The notes: generated from the sequence alone by a model not told the origin. DNA of 5,854 nucleotides from Campylobacterota bacterium (GCA_025997415.1 BNUO01000095.1:1-5854); one strand, 5' to 3'. Counted from the stretch's first letter, positions 1 through 5,408 are shown. Translations and numbers: made by a program.

Positions 1-40
1 GAGTTTAGAAAGGAGTTAGAGTAAAAGCAAGAAAGGAGAT

Positions 41-90
41 GAAAGAGGAGATAGAGTGAAAGCTGATTTTAGAAGCGAAAGAGGAGATAG
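41..90 (+). repeat. Polypurine stretch with 14-bp direct repeat
   Basis: Positions 1-90 are strongly purine-rich on the plus strand. The 14-mer GAAAGAGGAGATAG occurs exactly at 41-54 and again at 77-90, and GAAAGGAGAT at 31-40 is a third, shorter variant. No reading frame with a start is visible here. The second copy runs into the leader-like repeat that begins at 83. Function unknown; a purine-rich repeat by inspection only. Confidence 0.6.
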
Positions 91-153
91 CATAGCGCTA
101 ACGCGCTATGCTAAGCAAAACGAAAAGTGTCAACGAAATGGCTGGCTTGCACA
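83..153 (+). repeat. Leader-like repeat, copy A (no gene behind it)
   Basis: This block matches the region upstream of the lysozyme gene (3929-3999) in inverted orientation, without gaps: 61 of 71 positions are identical and 120-144 match perfectly. In the lysozyme copy the segment holds a TATACT -10-like box and most of the 5' leader; here the equivalent box reads TATGCT (107-112). No lysozyme reading frame follows. The similarity ends at 153, where hairpin repeat unit 1 starts at 154, so this looks like a duplicated leader whose downstream part was lost or replaced. It could instead be a dispersed repeat that happens to sit in the lysozyme leader. Confidence 0.8.
88..113. repeat. Perfect 11-bp stem, 4-nt loop palindrome
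   Basis: Positions 88-98 (TAGCATAGCGC) pair perfectly with 103-113 across the loop TAAC. Neither strand has a T run after the stem, so it is not a standard intrinsic terminator. In the related copy near the lysozyme (about 3969-3994) only the outer 5 bp pair (TAGTA with TACTA) and the inner part is mismatched, so the full hairpin is specific to this copy. Confidence 0.75.
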
Positions 154-220
154 ATTCTGAGGGAGTGCAACGAACGAAGAATCTGTATTTAATGAGATTC
201 TTCACTTCGTTCAGAATGAC
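154..220. repeat. Hairpin repeat units 1 and 2, facing pair
   Basis: Two members of the dispersed family whose ends read ATTCTGAG and GAAGAATCT lie head to head: unit 1 on the plus strand (154-184) and unit 2 on the minus strand (195-220). The inner arms GAAGAATCT (176-184) and AGATTCTTC (195-203) form a perfect 9-bp stem with a 10-nt loop. Unit 1 is the long form, like the reverse complement of the unit at 4236-4271. The pair lies about 100 bp beyond the end of the minus-strand operon and might block or end transcription, but no T run supports a terminator. A decayed fragment (TTAGAATGACA) follows at about 262-272. Confidence 0.8.
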
Positions 221-316
221 AACCCCCGATCCATAGCAACCTCACCCTTTGTTTAATATGCTTAGAATGACATTTAATTGCGAATATAACCCTCTTTGCC
301 TAAATAGTCTGCTTTT
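221..316. other. Intergenic spacer after the mqnP operon
   Basis: This spacer lies beyond the stop codon of the last gene of the minus-strand operon. It contains a decayed piece of the hairpin repeat (about 262-272) and a short T run at 313-318 that overlaps the stop codon. I see no convincing stem-loop terminator, RNA gene or reading frame with a plausible start. Confidence 0.5.
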
Positions 317-796
317 TTATTTGCGCGGATTGAGATCGTGCATTTTGAGCGCAAAGAGTACTTCGCTGTGGTTGGCATGAAGCTCTTTTGCGATCTCGGC
401 TACGGTTAGTCCCGATTTGTGTAGCGTGATGACGCGGGTGGTATCGAGCGAACTTGTCGGCGTGATACTCAGATACTCGCCAAGCCGTTCGTCAAGTCGA
501 TCAACGCGCATTGCGTTTGTGTCGTTTTCGATCTGCATATCGCGCAGTTTGTCGTTAAAGAGTTTGAACTGTTCGGCGATGATCGTTACGCTATCGCTTT
601 TGAGCGCGGTGATCTCATTGCCAAGCGCGGCAATTCGCGCCTCGTGCGTCAGCTTTGCCGCCTCAAGCGTTTTGATATGTTTTGCGAGCGTGATATTTTT
701 GGCAGTTGCGGCGCGATCGCGGTAGATTGCGTATGCAGTGACGCAGAGCAAACCCAGCCCAACCAGCGCGATAAGAAGCATTGTTTCGTTATTCAT
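317..796 (-). CDS. Membrane-anchored coiled-coil protein with C-terminal HTH-like segment
   Basis: This 159-residue protein has an N-terminal membrane segment (about 6-24, MLLIALVGLGLLCVTAYAIY), then a long charged helix likely to form a coiled coil (about 33-107), a short linker, and a C-terminal segment (about 121-152) with the helix-turn-helix pattern LHKSGLTVAEIAKEL and a second helix containing SEVLFAL. This order (anchor, coiled coil, small HTH-like end) recalls the DUF6115/SwrB-like proteins of motile bacteria; that assignment is from memory and tentative. The most upstream possible start would give 20 more residues, but the ATG at 796 forms an ATGA overlap with the stop of the PilZ-like gene and has an AAGGGA-type ribosome site behind it, so translational coupling supports it. 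It is the last gene of the mqnP operon. DNA binding is unlikely given the anchor; the end may instead bind a protein partner. Confidence 0.8.
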   Translation of the reverse strand: MNNETMLLIALVGLGLLCVTAYAIYRDRAATAKNITLAKHIKTLEAAKLTHEARIAALGNEITALKSDSVTIIAEQFKLFNDKLRDMQIENDTNAMRVDRLDERLGEYLSITPTSSLDTTRVITLHKSGLTVAEIAKELHANHSEVLFALKMHDLNPRK

Positions 797-1326
797 CCGA
801 TCCCTTTTTGCTGTCTGATCATCACTCTTTCGCGCGAGGCGACATAGCTGTCCCACGCCTTTTGATCGCGTTCGTGCATGACTGCAATCTCGCCAACTTC
901 ATCGCTGTGCGCTTTGAAAAAAAAGCCAATGTCGCGGATCGGGAAAACGGGCATTTTGATCCGTCCATAGTAGCGTTCGCCCGTTTCAAATGCGGCAGCA
1001 GCGAGTTTGAAATGGGTGTAATTTAGCCCGTCAAGACGCACAGTGTGTTCTAGCGTAAGCCGCTCTTTTTCCTGCCCCGTGATCTTTAGCGATAGTTCGT
1101 CGATCTTGCGGTGAAGGTCGATCAAAAGCGCCAAAACGACAGGATCGCTCTCTTTGGTCTCGCCGCGCGCCCGCGCAATTTTAAGCCATTGACTTAACGG
1201 ATCGTCATCGCTTTCGGCTAAGCGGTTGAACTCCAGCTTGAACCGATCGGGCTCAGCGCTTTCAAGCGAAAAGCAGATCTCCAGCGGAGCTTCGATCCAG
1301 CGCAATTCGGTCGTTAAAGCGTCCAT
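793..1326 (-). CDS. PilZ-like domain protein (degenerate motifs)
   Basis: A soluble protein of 177 residues with no signal peptide or membrane segment. Residues 62-82 (VVLALLIDLHRKIDELSLKI) form a helix of the type found before the domain in a subfamily of PilZ proteins. The predicted beta-rich part spans about 94-151 (GERYYGRIKMPVFP, then GEIAVMHERDQKAWDSYVAS), and the final helix ends in SRERVMIR. PilZ proteins usually bind cyclic di-GMP through RxxxR and D/NxSxxG. Neither is clear here: the expected serine position falls in VRLDGLN. The protein may therefore be a non-binding, protein-interacting form. The ATG at 1326 overlaps the mqnP end by 13 nt; a TTG at 1344 is an alternative. The ribosome site is weak (GGA 7 nt upstream), so coupling to mqnP translation is likely. 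The PilZ assignment rests on remembered architecture and needs a profile search. Confidence 0.75.
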   Translation of the reverse strand: MDALTTELRWIEAPLEICFSLESAEPDRFKLEFNRLAESDDDPLSQWLKIARARGETKESDPVVLALLIDLHRKIDELSLKITGQEKERLTLEHTVRLDGLNYTHFKLAAAAFETGERYYGRIKMPVFPIRDIGFFFKAHSDEVGEIAVMHERDQKAWDSYVASRERVMIRQQKGIG

Positions 1327-2201
1327 TTGAGCGTCCAAACGCAATCAAGTACGATAAAGATGAAGAAAATGACCCCCAAATAGCCGTTGATCGTAAAGAA
1401 TGCGCGGTTGATGTGTTCCATTCCCTGCGCTGCGATTTTGTGCTCGGCAACGAGCATGCAACCGCCGACGATCGCGCCTAGTAACGCGAAAATGCCAAGC
1501 TGCGCGAAGTGGCAAAACAGGAGCCAACAGACGAGGGTGATGAGGTGAAAAACGCGGGCGATGATGAGCGTACGGCGGACGCCAAAGCGAGCGGGGATCG
1601 AAAACAGCCCCATTTTGAGGTCAAAGTCGCGATCCATTAACGCATAGAGAAGGTCAAAACCGGCAACCCAGAGCGTAACACCCGCCGATAGGAAGATCGA
1701 CCAGAGCGGTATCGCGCCCAGCACTGCGACTGCGCCCGCGATTGGCGCAAGCCCCAGCGAAAGCCCAAGCACCAAGTGCGCCGCCCAGCTAAAGCGTTTG
1801 ACGAACGAGTAGCTCGCCATCACCAGCAAAAACGGGACGGACAGCGCCAGCGCAAGCGGGTTGATGAAGTAGCAGACGACGATGAAGAGCGCGGCGTTGA
1901 TGATGACAAACGCGCTCATTAACCGCACGCTTAGCCTGCCATCGACGCTTGGGCGCGAAGCGGTGCGCGGATTTTGCGCGTCGAAGCGGCGATCGGTGAG
2001 GCGGTTAAAGCCCATCGCAAAGTTGCGCGCACTTATGGCGGCGATCAGCCCCAAGCCTAGCAGCGCAAAACCGAACCAACCGTTGCCGCCGCTGGCGCGG
2101 GAGGCAACGATCATCGAGATGAAAATGAACGGCATGGAGAAAACCGTGTGTTCAAAAACGACGAATTCACTCAAGTCGCGGATTTTTTGTTTGATGTTCA
2201 T
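1314..2201 (-). CDS. mqnP: Menaquinone biosynthesis prenyltransferase MqnP (UbiA family)
   Basis: This 295-residue integral membrane protein of the UbiA superfamily attaches the polyprenyl tail to the naphthoate ring in menaquinone synthesis. Both aspartate-rich motifs that hold Mg-diphosphate are intact: NRLTDRRFD at 66-74 (N66, D70, D74) and DLLYALMDRDFD at 183-194 (D183, Y186, D190, D194). The rest is mostly hydrophobic and fits about eight or nine membrane helices. The opening EFVVFEHTVFSMPF is typical of the MqnP/UbiA-like branch. Campylobacterota make menaquinone by the futalosine route, so MqnP is preferred over UbiA or MenA; this is a family inference. The ATG at 2201 gives the normal family length. 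No good Shine-Dalgarno sequence is visible; a TATTAT -10 candidate (2225-2230, minus strand) would give a leader of about 17 nt. First gene of a three-gene operon, divergent from miaA. Confidence 0.93.
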   Translation of the reverse strand: MNIKQKIRDLSEFVVFEHTVFSMPFIFISMIVASRASGGNGWFGFALLGLGLIAAISARNFAMGFNRLTDRRFDAQNPRTASRPSVDGRLSVRLMSAFVIINAALFIVVCYFINPLALALSVPFLLVMASYSFVKRFSWAAHLVLGLSLGLAPIAGAVAVLGAIPLWSIFLSAGVTLWVAGFDLLYALMDRDFDLKMGLFSIPARFGVRRTLIIARVFHLITLVCWLLFCHFAQLGIFALLGAIVGGCMLVAEHKIAAQGMEHINRAFFTINGYLGVIFFIFIVLDCVWTLKWTL

Positions 2202-2223
2202 AGCGGCATTTTACAAGGCACTC

Positions 2224-2230
2224 TATAATA
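2224..2230. promoter_or_regulatory. Shared, near-symmetrical -10 box for mqnP and miaA
   Basis: The plus strand has a perfect TATAAT at 2224-2229, six bases before the miaA ATG at 2236. The minus strand has TATTAT at 2230-2225, about 24 nt before the mqnP ATG. Both fit within the 34-bp gap between the genes. With the usual 6-8 nt from -10 to the first transcribed base, miaA mRNA would start at or within a base or two of its AUG. No convincing -35 is seen on either side, which is common for sigma-70 promoters of Campylobacterota. Confidence 0.65.
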
Positions 2231-2235
2231 GATAG

Positions 2236-3153
2236 ATGAAGACGGTTGCAATCATCGGTACTACGGCGAGCGGCAAGAGCGATCTGGCGCACAATTTGGC
2301 GCGAAAAAGCGGCGCGGCGCTCCTGTCTATGGACTCGCTTTCGGTCTATCGCGGCATCGACATAGCTTCGGCGAAACCAGCGACGGGCGAGCGGGAGGGG
2401 CTGACATACTTCGGGCTGGACATCGCAAATGCGGGCGATCGCTTTGGCGCGGACGATTTTGCGGCGGAGTATGCGCGAGCGCGGGAGTTTTGCGAGGCGA
2501 ATGGGCGCGATCTGATCATCGTGGGGGGTAGCAGCTTTTACCTCAAAGCGATCGCGTGCGGGCTTTCGCCGATCCCGCCAATAGACGCTCGGACGGCGTG
2601 CGCGGTCGATGAACTGCTGGGCGATCTTGCTGCCGCGCACGCACGGCTGAGCGAAATCGATCCGATCTATGCGGCGCGGATTGACGCGAACGATCGCTAC
2701 CGAATCGAGAAGGCGCTTCTGATCGCGCTTGCCAGTGGCGTGCCGCCGACGCGCTGGTTTGCCGAAAATCCGCCGCGACCTGTGCTAGAAAGCGTTGCGA
2801 TCGCAGAGGTGGTAACCGATCGCGAGGTTTTGCGTGAGCGGATTGGGTGGCGGACGAAAAAGATGATTGCGGGCGGGCTGATCGACGAGGTGGAGGGGCT
2901 ACTAAAAAGCGTGCCGAGAGATGCACAGGCGATGAAGGCGATCGGGATTAAAGAGACGATCGATTTTATAGACGGCGCGATCGATCTGGGGGGGTTGGAG
3001 GAGCTGATCACGATCCACACGGCGCAGCTTGCAAAACGACAGCGAACATATAATAACGGACAATTTAATAGGCTAATTTCAATGGATATTAACGCGCTGG
3101 AAAATTGGGCGATAAAGTGGCTGGAGCTTGCAAAGAACAAAACAGTAGACTAA
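2236..3153 (+). CDS. miaA: tRNA dimethylallyltransferase MiaA
   Basis: MiaA transfers the dimethylallyl group from DMAPP to N6 of A37 in tRNAs that read codons starting with U; the product is the substrate for MiaB. The protein has 305 residues, the usual family length. The P-loop GTTASGKS is at 8-15, the catalytic and substrate loop DSLSVYRGIDIASAKP at 33-48, GGSSFYLKA at 97-105, NDRYRIEKAL at 152-161, AIGIKE at 235-240 and the tRNA-contacting AKRQRTYNN at 266-274. All core motifs are present, so the enzyme should be active. The start at 2236 leaves the normal seven residues before the P-loop. No Shine-Dalgarno sequence can fit between the TATAAT box and the ATG, suggesting leaderless translation. 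GCGATCGC octamers occur at 2435, 2548 and 2797. Divergent from mqnP; a poly-G tract begins 6 nt after the stop. Confidence 0.97.
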   Translation: MKTVAIIGTTASGKSDLAHNLARKSGAALLSMDSLSVYRGIDIASAKPATGEREGLTYFGLDIANAGDRFGADDFAAEYARAREFCEANGRDLIIVGGSSFYLKAIACGLSPIPPIDARTACAVDELLGDLAAAHARLSEIDPIYAARIDANDRYRIEKALLIALASGVPPTRWFAENPPRPVLESVAIAEVVTDREVLRERIGWRTKKMIAGGLIDEVEGLLKSVPRDAQAMKAIGIKETIDFIDGAIDLGGLEELITIHTAQLAKRQRTYNNGQFNRLISMDINALENWAIKWLELAKNKTVD

Positions 3154-3159
3154 CAAAAT

Positions 3160-3172
3160 GGGGGGGGGGGGG
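3160..3172 (+). repeat. Poly-G tract 1 (13 G)
   Basis: Thirteen consecutive G follow AACAAAAT just after the miaA stop codon. Homopolymer tracts of this length are hypermutable by slipped-strand mispairing in Campylobacterota. No long reading frame crosses this tract: the ATG at 3158-3160 leads into four glycines and about 21 more codons before a stop. Tract length in an assembly is unreliable. Confidence 0.9.
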
Positions 3173-3458
3173 CGTATCTTGAATGTATATGTTGCCGGCT
3201 TGTGGAATTTTGTGCGCGAAAAAGGTTGGATCAGCGATTGGCAGCAATAGTGGTAAAACTGACGGATTATTGCAGATCGTGCGTACAATGATCCACATTT
3301 GCCATACCCGTTTGGGTTACTAAATTCTATGCTCCGTAGTAAGTTCATTGTGTGCTATATAATGTCTTTTGAGATGTCGAAATAACGACTCAACTATATT
3401 GGTTATTACTAAATGAGTATTATGTCTAGGATGACAAGATTTATTGCATTCTGACCGC
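3173..3458. other. Intergenic region between convergent miaA and lysozyme
   Basis: About 290 bp, AT-richer than its neighbours. The plus-strand frame from the ATG at 3158 runs to a stop at 3248-3250, with two more stops soon after, and then stays open to about 3382; I do not recognise the translation. A 6-bp inverted repeat (AATAAC 3381-3386, GTTATT 3402-3407) is weak. Positions 3425-3454 (AGGATGACAAGAT and CATTCTGA) look like decayed ends of the hairpin repeat family. No RNA gene or convincing terminator seen. Confidence 0.4.
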
Positions 3459-3908
3459 TTATTGCCATACCCCCGTGCGCATTTGAGTGGCGAGTTCAGT
3501 TGCGCGTTTTCCAACTTGCGCTGCCCACTTACTATTTAGCATTTCATCGGCGGCTTTGCTATATTCGTGTGTCTCAAGACAGGTAACCATTTTCTTAAAG
3601 TTTTTCAGCGCATTAAAACCCAAGTTAAACGACATATTTACAACGATCGCTTGCCGCGCATCACCCACTGCGTCCCACTCCCCAAACACAAGCCGTTTCG
3701 CGTCTTCATAAGCTACTGCAAAATCGCGTTCAAACAGTGCGTCCGCTTCGGCTTGTGTGATATTCGCTGGTGTCGGCGTCGCGGCGTTGCCCAAATAATG
3801 CCCGTAACCGATCGTCCAATAGCCCAAGCTATCCTTGTAAGCCTCAAGCCGCAAACCCTCGTGCTTTTTGATTTGCTTTTTGCACTTCTCCATCGCTTCA
3901 GTTGTCAT
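3459..3908 (-). CDS. T4-type lysozyme / endolysin (glycoside hydrolase 24)
   Basis: This 149-residue muramidase is predicted to cleave the bond between N-acetylmuramic acid and N-acetylglucosamine in peptidoglycan. The catalytic triad matches T4 lysozyme in spacing: E17 in KKHEGLRLEAYKD, D26, and T32 in GYWTIGYGH (T4: E11, D20, T26). The later motifs VVNMSFNLGF and LNSKWAAQVGKRATELA and the ending MRTGVWQ are also typical. There is no signal peptide, as in holin-dependent endolysins, but no holin gene is visible nearby. The start at 3908 has a GAGGGA ribosome site (3918-3923) and leaves the usual short N-terminus. The gene stands alone on the minus strand, convergent with miaA, with no other phage genes in the window. 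It may be a prophage remnant or a domesticated enzyme; no decay is visible in the reading frame. Confidence 0.94.
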   Translation of the reverse strand: MTTEAMEKCKKQIKKHEGLRLEAYKDSLGYWTIGYGHYLGNAATPTPANITQAEADALFERDFAVAYEDAKRLVFGEWDAVGDARQAIVVNMSFNLGFNALKNFKKMVTCLETHEYSKAADEMLNSKWAAQVGKRATELATQMRTGVWQ

Positions 3909-3916
3909 CTTTTTCG

Positions 3917-3999
3917 CTCCCTCTTTCCTGTGCTAGTCAGCCATTTCGTTGACACTTTTCGTCTTGCTTAGTATAAGACATTAGCGCTGTACTATCTCC
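3917..3999 (-). promoter_or_regulatory. Lysozyme leader with candidate promoter (repeat copy B)
   Basis: On the minus strand a TATACT box (3970-3975) lies about 62 nt before the lysozyme ATG, followed by a leader that ends in the GAGGGA ribosome site (3918-3923). There is no good -35. The part at 3929-3999 is the inverted partner of 83-153, and 3939-3970 matches 112-143 at 31 of 32 bases. The best-conserved part lies just downstream of the -10, in the predicted 5' UTR, so it may be an RNA or protein binding element rather than the promoter core. Confidence 0.65.
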
Positions 4000-4157
4000 T
4001 TAGCTCATCTTTCGCGGAGGGTTTGGGGATCTCGCGTCTTATCCTTGACAAAGCAAAATGCTTCGGCAGTGCAAAGCGTGGGAATAGAGATTGCGGAGCA
4101 GTAGCCTCGCCTCAAGGCATTACTGCGGAGGATTGCGGCTTGCGCCGCAGGGAGTTT
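4000..4157. other. Non-coding region with GC-rich stem-loops
   Basis: No gene is seen here. An imperfect hairpin pairs GCAGTAGCCT (4098-4107) with AGGC and TACTGC (4115-4118, 4121-4126) over a two-base bulge. A smaller perfect one pairs GCGGC (4136-4140) with GCCGC around TTGC, ending at 4149. ATTGCGGA occurs at 4090-4097 and a partial copy at about 4131-4138. A TTGACA at 4045-4050 has no matching -10. The region resembles repeat-derived spacer DNA; function unknown. Confidence 0.45.
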
Positions 4158-4271
4158 AGATTCTTCGGCTTCGCCTCAGAATGACAAGATAATCCCTGTC
4201 ATGTTGAGCGTTAGCGAAACATCTGTGTTTGCTTTGAGATTCTTCGGTCGCTGCGCTCTCTCAGAATGACA
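4158..4271. repeat. Cluster of three hairpin repeat units (3, 4, 5)
   Basis: Three units of the same family lie in alternating orientation. Unit 3 is at 4158-4186 (minus), with ATTCT and AGAAT arms. Unit 4 is at 4197-4224 (plus), with ATGTT and AACAT arms. Unit 5 is at 4236-4271 (minus), the long form with ATTCT and AGAAT arms. The arms in unit 4 differ from those in units 3 and 5 on both sides, so pairing is kept. The order and the linker (ATCTGTGTTT) match the pair at 154-220 (ATCTGTATTT). No open reading frame with a convincing ribosome site covers the cluster. Confidence 0.85.
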
Positions 4272-4317
4272 CGCCAACGCACCGATCGCTTTTTGCCGTT
4301 GATCGCGAAGGGATTTT
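4223..4317 (+). repeat. Long direct repeat, copy 1
   Basis: From CTGTGTTTGC through hairpin unit 5 to GATCGCGAAGGGATTTT, this stretch is repeated at 5636-5719 in the same orientation. The outer parts are nearly identical: CACCGATCGCTTTTTGCCG here against CACCGATCGCTTTTGCCG there. The hairpin unit between them differs in length (long form here, short form there). The two copies flank the lipoprotein and small secreted protein genes. Confidence 0.8.
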
Positions 4318-4345
4318 GTGTACGGCGAAACATCTGGCTCGCCAC

Positions 4346-4371
4346 GGTTTGGCGCAATAACACGCCAAACC
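4346..4371. terminator. Perfect 9-bp palindrome, possible terminator of the secreted-protein unit
   Basis: GGTTTGGCG (4346-4354) pairs perfectly with CGCCAAACC (4363-4371) across an 8-nt loop. It lies 12 bp beyond the stop codon of the minus-strand gene that ends at 4383, the right place for a terminator. No T run follows on either strand, so it is at most an atypical terminator or a 3'-end stabilising hairpin. Confidence 0.45.
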
Positions 4372-4382
4372 AAACAATGAAA

Positions 4383-4622
4383 CTACTTCGTTGTTCTCTC
4401 AAACACAAGCATAAACGCGCTTGTGCCGCCTATATCGCCGACATAACGCCAGCCAGCGGCATAGAGTTTTACCATTGTTGTCTTGCCGTTAAATCCTCCC
4501 GAGCACTCCATTTCAGCATTTGCACCGACAATGTACGATGAGCACGCCGTAACTTCCGTCTTTGCGTATGCACCGATCGCCATAGCCAAGCTAAGTCCGA
4601 CCAACAGTAGAAACTTTTTCAT
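4383..4622 (-). CDS. Small secreted protein, 79 residues
   Basis: The precursor has a clear signal peptide (MKKFLLLVGLSLAMAIGAYA, likely cut after A20), leaving a 59-residue mature protein. It holds two cysteines (C27, C40) that could form a disulfide in the periplasm, a glycine-rich turn (CSGGFNGKT, 40-48) and a C-terminal beta-like part, LYAAGWRYVGDIGG then AFMLVFER. The pattern of a GW-containing strand followed by a hydrophobic strand recalls DUF4177-like small proteins; this is weak and I do not recognise a function. The start at 4622 is fixed by a full AAGGAGG ribosome site (4627-4633, 4-nt spacer); a longer frame from 4643 would bury that site. It lies 90 bp behind the lipoprotein gene on the same strand and probably shares its transcript. 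Confidence 0.85.
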   Translation of the reverse strand: MKKFLLLVGLSLAMAIGAYAKTEVTACSSYIVGANAEMECSGGFNGKTTMVKLYAAGWRYVGDIGGTSAFMLVFERTTK

Positions 4623-4712
4623 CAATCCTCCTTCTGTGTCCAACGATCATCATCGATCACGCCATTGGCGGCTTGCCGATCATATTTGCAAGCCGCACGC
4701 CTAGCAGATAGG

Positions 4713-5336
4713 CTAGAAAAGATCTTTGGAAATGCGAAGATCAAATACATCTTCAGCTTTGAACGGTCGATCGCCTTCGATGATCGCCCAGTTGGGGCTT
4801 TCAAACCTAACCGATGGAAACTTCTTCAGCGCCGCTGTTTGCCCTTGATACCTAGGTTCAACGCCAGCACGAACGAAGCCATCTTTTCCATTGCTTGGCG
4901 TAACACTCCCGTAGCTAATCGTGTACGACTTGGTTGCCTCAAACTCGTATTCTAATTCACCGCTTAGGCAGTAACCGCTATTGCCGCAAACCTGCGCTCT
5001 TGCCGGGTTATTCACCTTGATTGTTTCGCCTTTTCTGTTAGTTCCGTACGATTCAAACTTCACAGATACCGCCGAAATATTCGTACTGACAACTAGCTTG
5101 TGTCGTCCTGCGGGAATCAGTATGCTTGCGCCATTTTGCGTAACCTCTTCGCTTGCGCCGATCCATTCAACCGCTTTGCCGTCAAACTGATCGACTCGAA
5201 TCTCTGATGATACGATCAGCGTTGCTGACTTTTCTGGTGGTACAGACGAATCGTACGGTTCAAGCACCTTTTTGCCGCACCCGCTTAAGGCTAACGCCAA
5301 ACTGACTGAAATAATCGCGATCAACCATTTTCTCAT
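4713..5336 (-). CDS. Predicted outer-membrane lipoprotein, beta-rich, unknown function
   Basis: A 207-residue precursor. The signal peptide MRKWLIAIISVSLALALSGC ends in a lipobox (LSGC) with lipidated Cys at 20, and the next residues GK carry no Asp retention signal, so outer-membrane sorting is expected if Lol rules hold. The mature part looks beta-rich: ATLIVSSEIRVDQFDGKAV (38-56) and ILIPAGRHKLVVS (72-84) have the pattern of small beta-sandwich or PEGA-like domains in surface lipoproteins. C117 and C123 (CGNSGYC) may form a disulfide. EYEFEATKSYTISY (129-142) is another strand pair. I do not recognise the family. The start at 5336 has an AAGGAG site at a 6-nt spacer; 12 residues upstream in frame lack this support. 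First gene of a two-gene unit; no clear -10 seen upstream. A 16-G tract begins 108 bp upstream of the start codon. Confidence 0.85.
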   Translation of the reverse strand: MRKWLIAIISVSLALALSGCGKKVLEPYDSSVPPEKSATLIVSSEIRVDQFDGKAVEWIGASEEVTQNGASILIPAGRHKLVVSTNISAVSVKFESYGTNRKGETIKVNNPARAQVCGNSGYCLSGELEYEFEATKSYTISYGSVTPSNGKDGFVRAGVEPRYQGQTAALKKFPSVRFESPNWAIIEGDRPFKAEDVFDLRISKDLF

Positions 5337-5408
5337 TTGCAACTCCTTTTGCAATGTTGATGTTTGAAACAATTGGAAATATCAGCAAAGTTGCTTAGTT
5401 AGGGAGGT

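Noticed and set aside
166..176. GAGGGAG (159-165) and ACG (174-176) in copy A line up with the lysozyme ribosome site and ATG
   Set aside because: From 154 on, the sequence is explained by hairpin repeat unit 1, whose long form contains GAGGGAG-like bases in other copies too. The match is probably coincidence, so I ended the leader homology at 153.
417..725. Plus-strand open frame of 102 codons
   Set aside because: It lies antisense to the coiled-coil protein gene, has no ribosome site, and its low-complexity serine-rich translation is typical of a shadow frame.
2543..3140. Minus-strand open frames of 127 and 147 codons inside miaA
   Set aside because: Antisense shadows of a clear enzyme gene; composition is Arg/Ser-rich and no family motif is seen.
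3320..3514. Minus-strand frame of 64 codons overlapping the lysozyme 3' end
   Set aside because: No ribosome site, overlaps the end of a confident gene, and the translation is unlike a folded protein.
4045..4050. TTGACA as a -35 element
   Set aside because: No acceptable -10 hexamer 16-18 bp downstream and no gene starts in that direction within range.
83..4271. CRISPR array or insertion sequence
   Set aside because: The repeats are few, irregularly spaced, in both orientations and palindromic, with no cas genes; no transposase frame and no target-site duplication can be recognised.
4176..4541. Open frames in both directions over 4176-4541
   Set aside because: They run through hairpin repeat units and antisense to the small secreted protein; no ribosome site supports them.
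4622..4804. Minus-strand 60-codon frame between the lipoprotein and the small secreted protein
   Set aside because: It overlaps the lipoprotein end out of frame and would end at the start codon region of the secreted protein; no ribosome site found.
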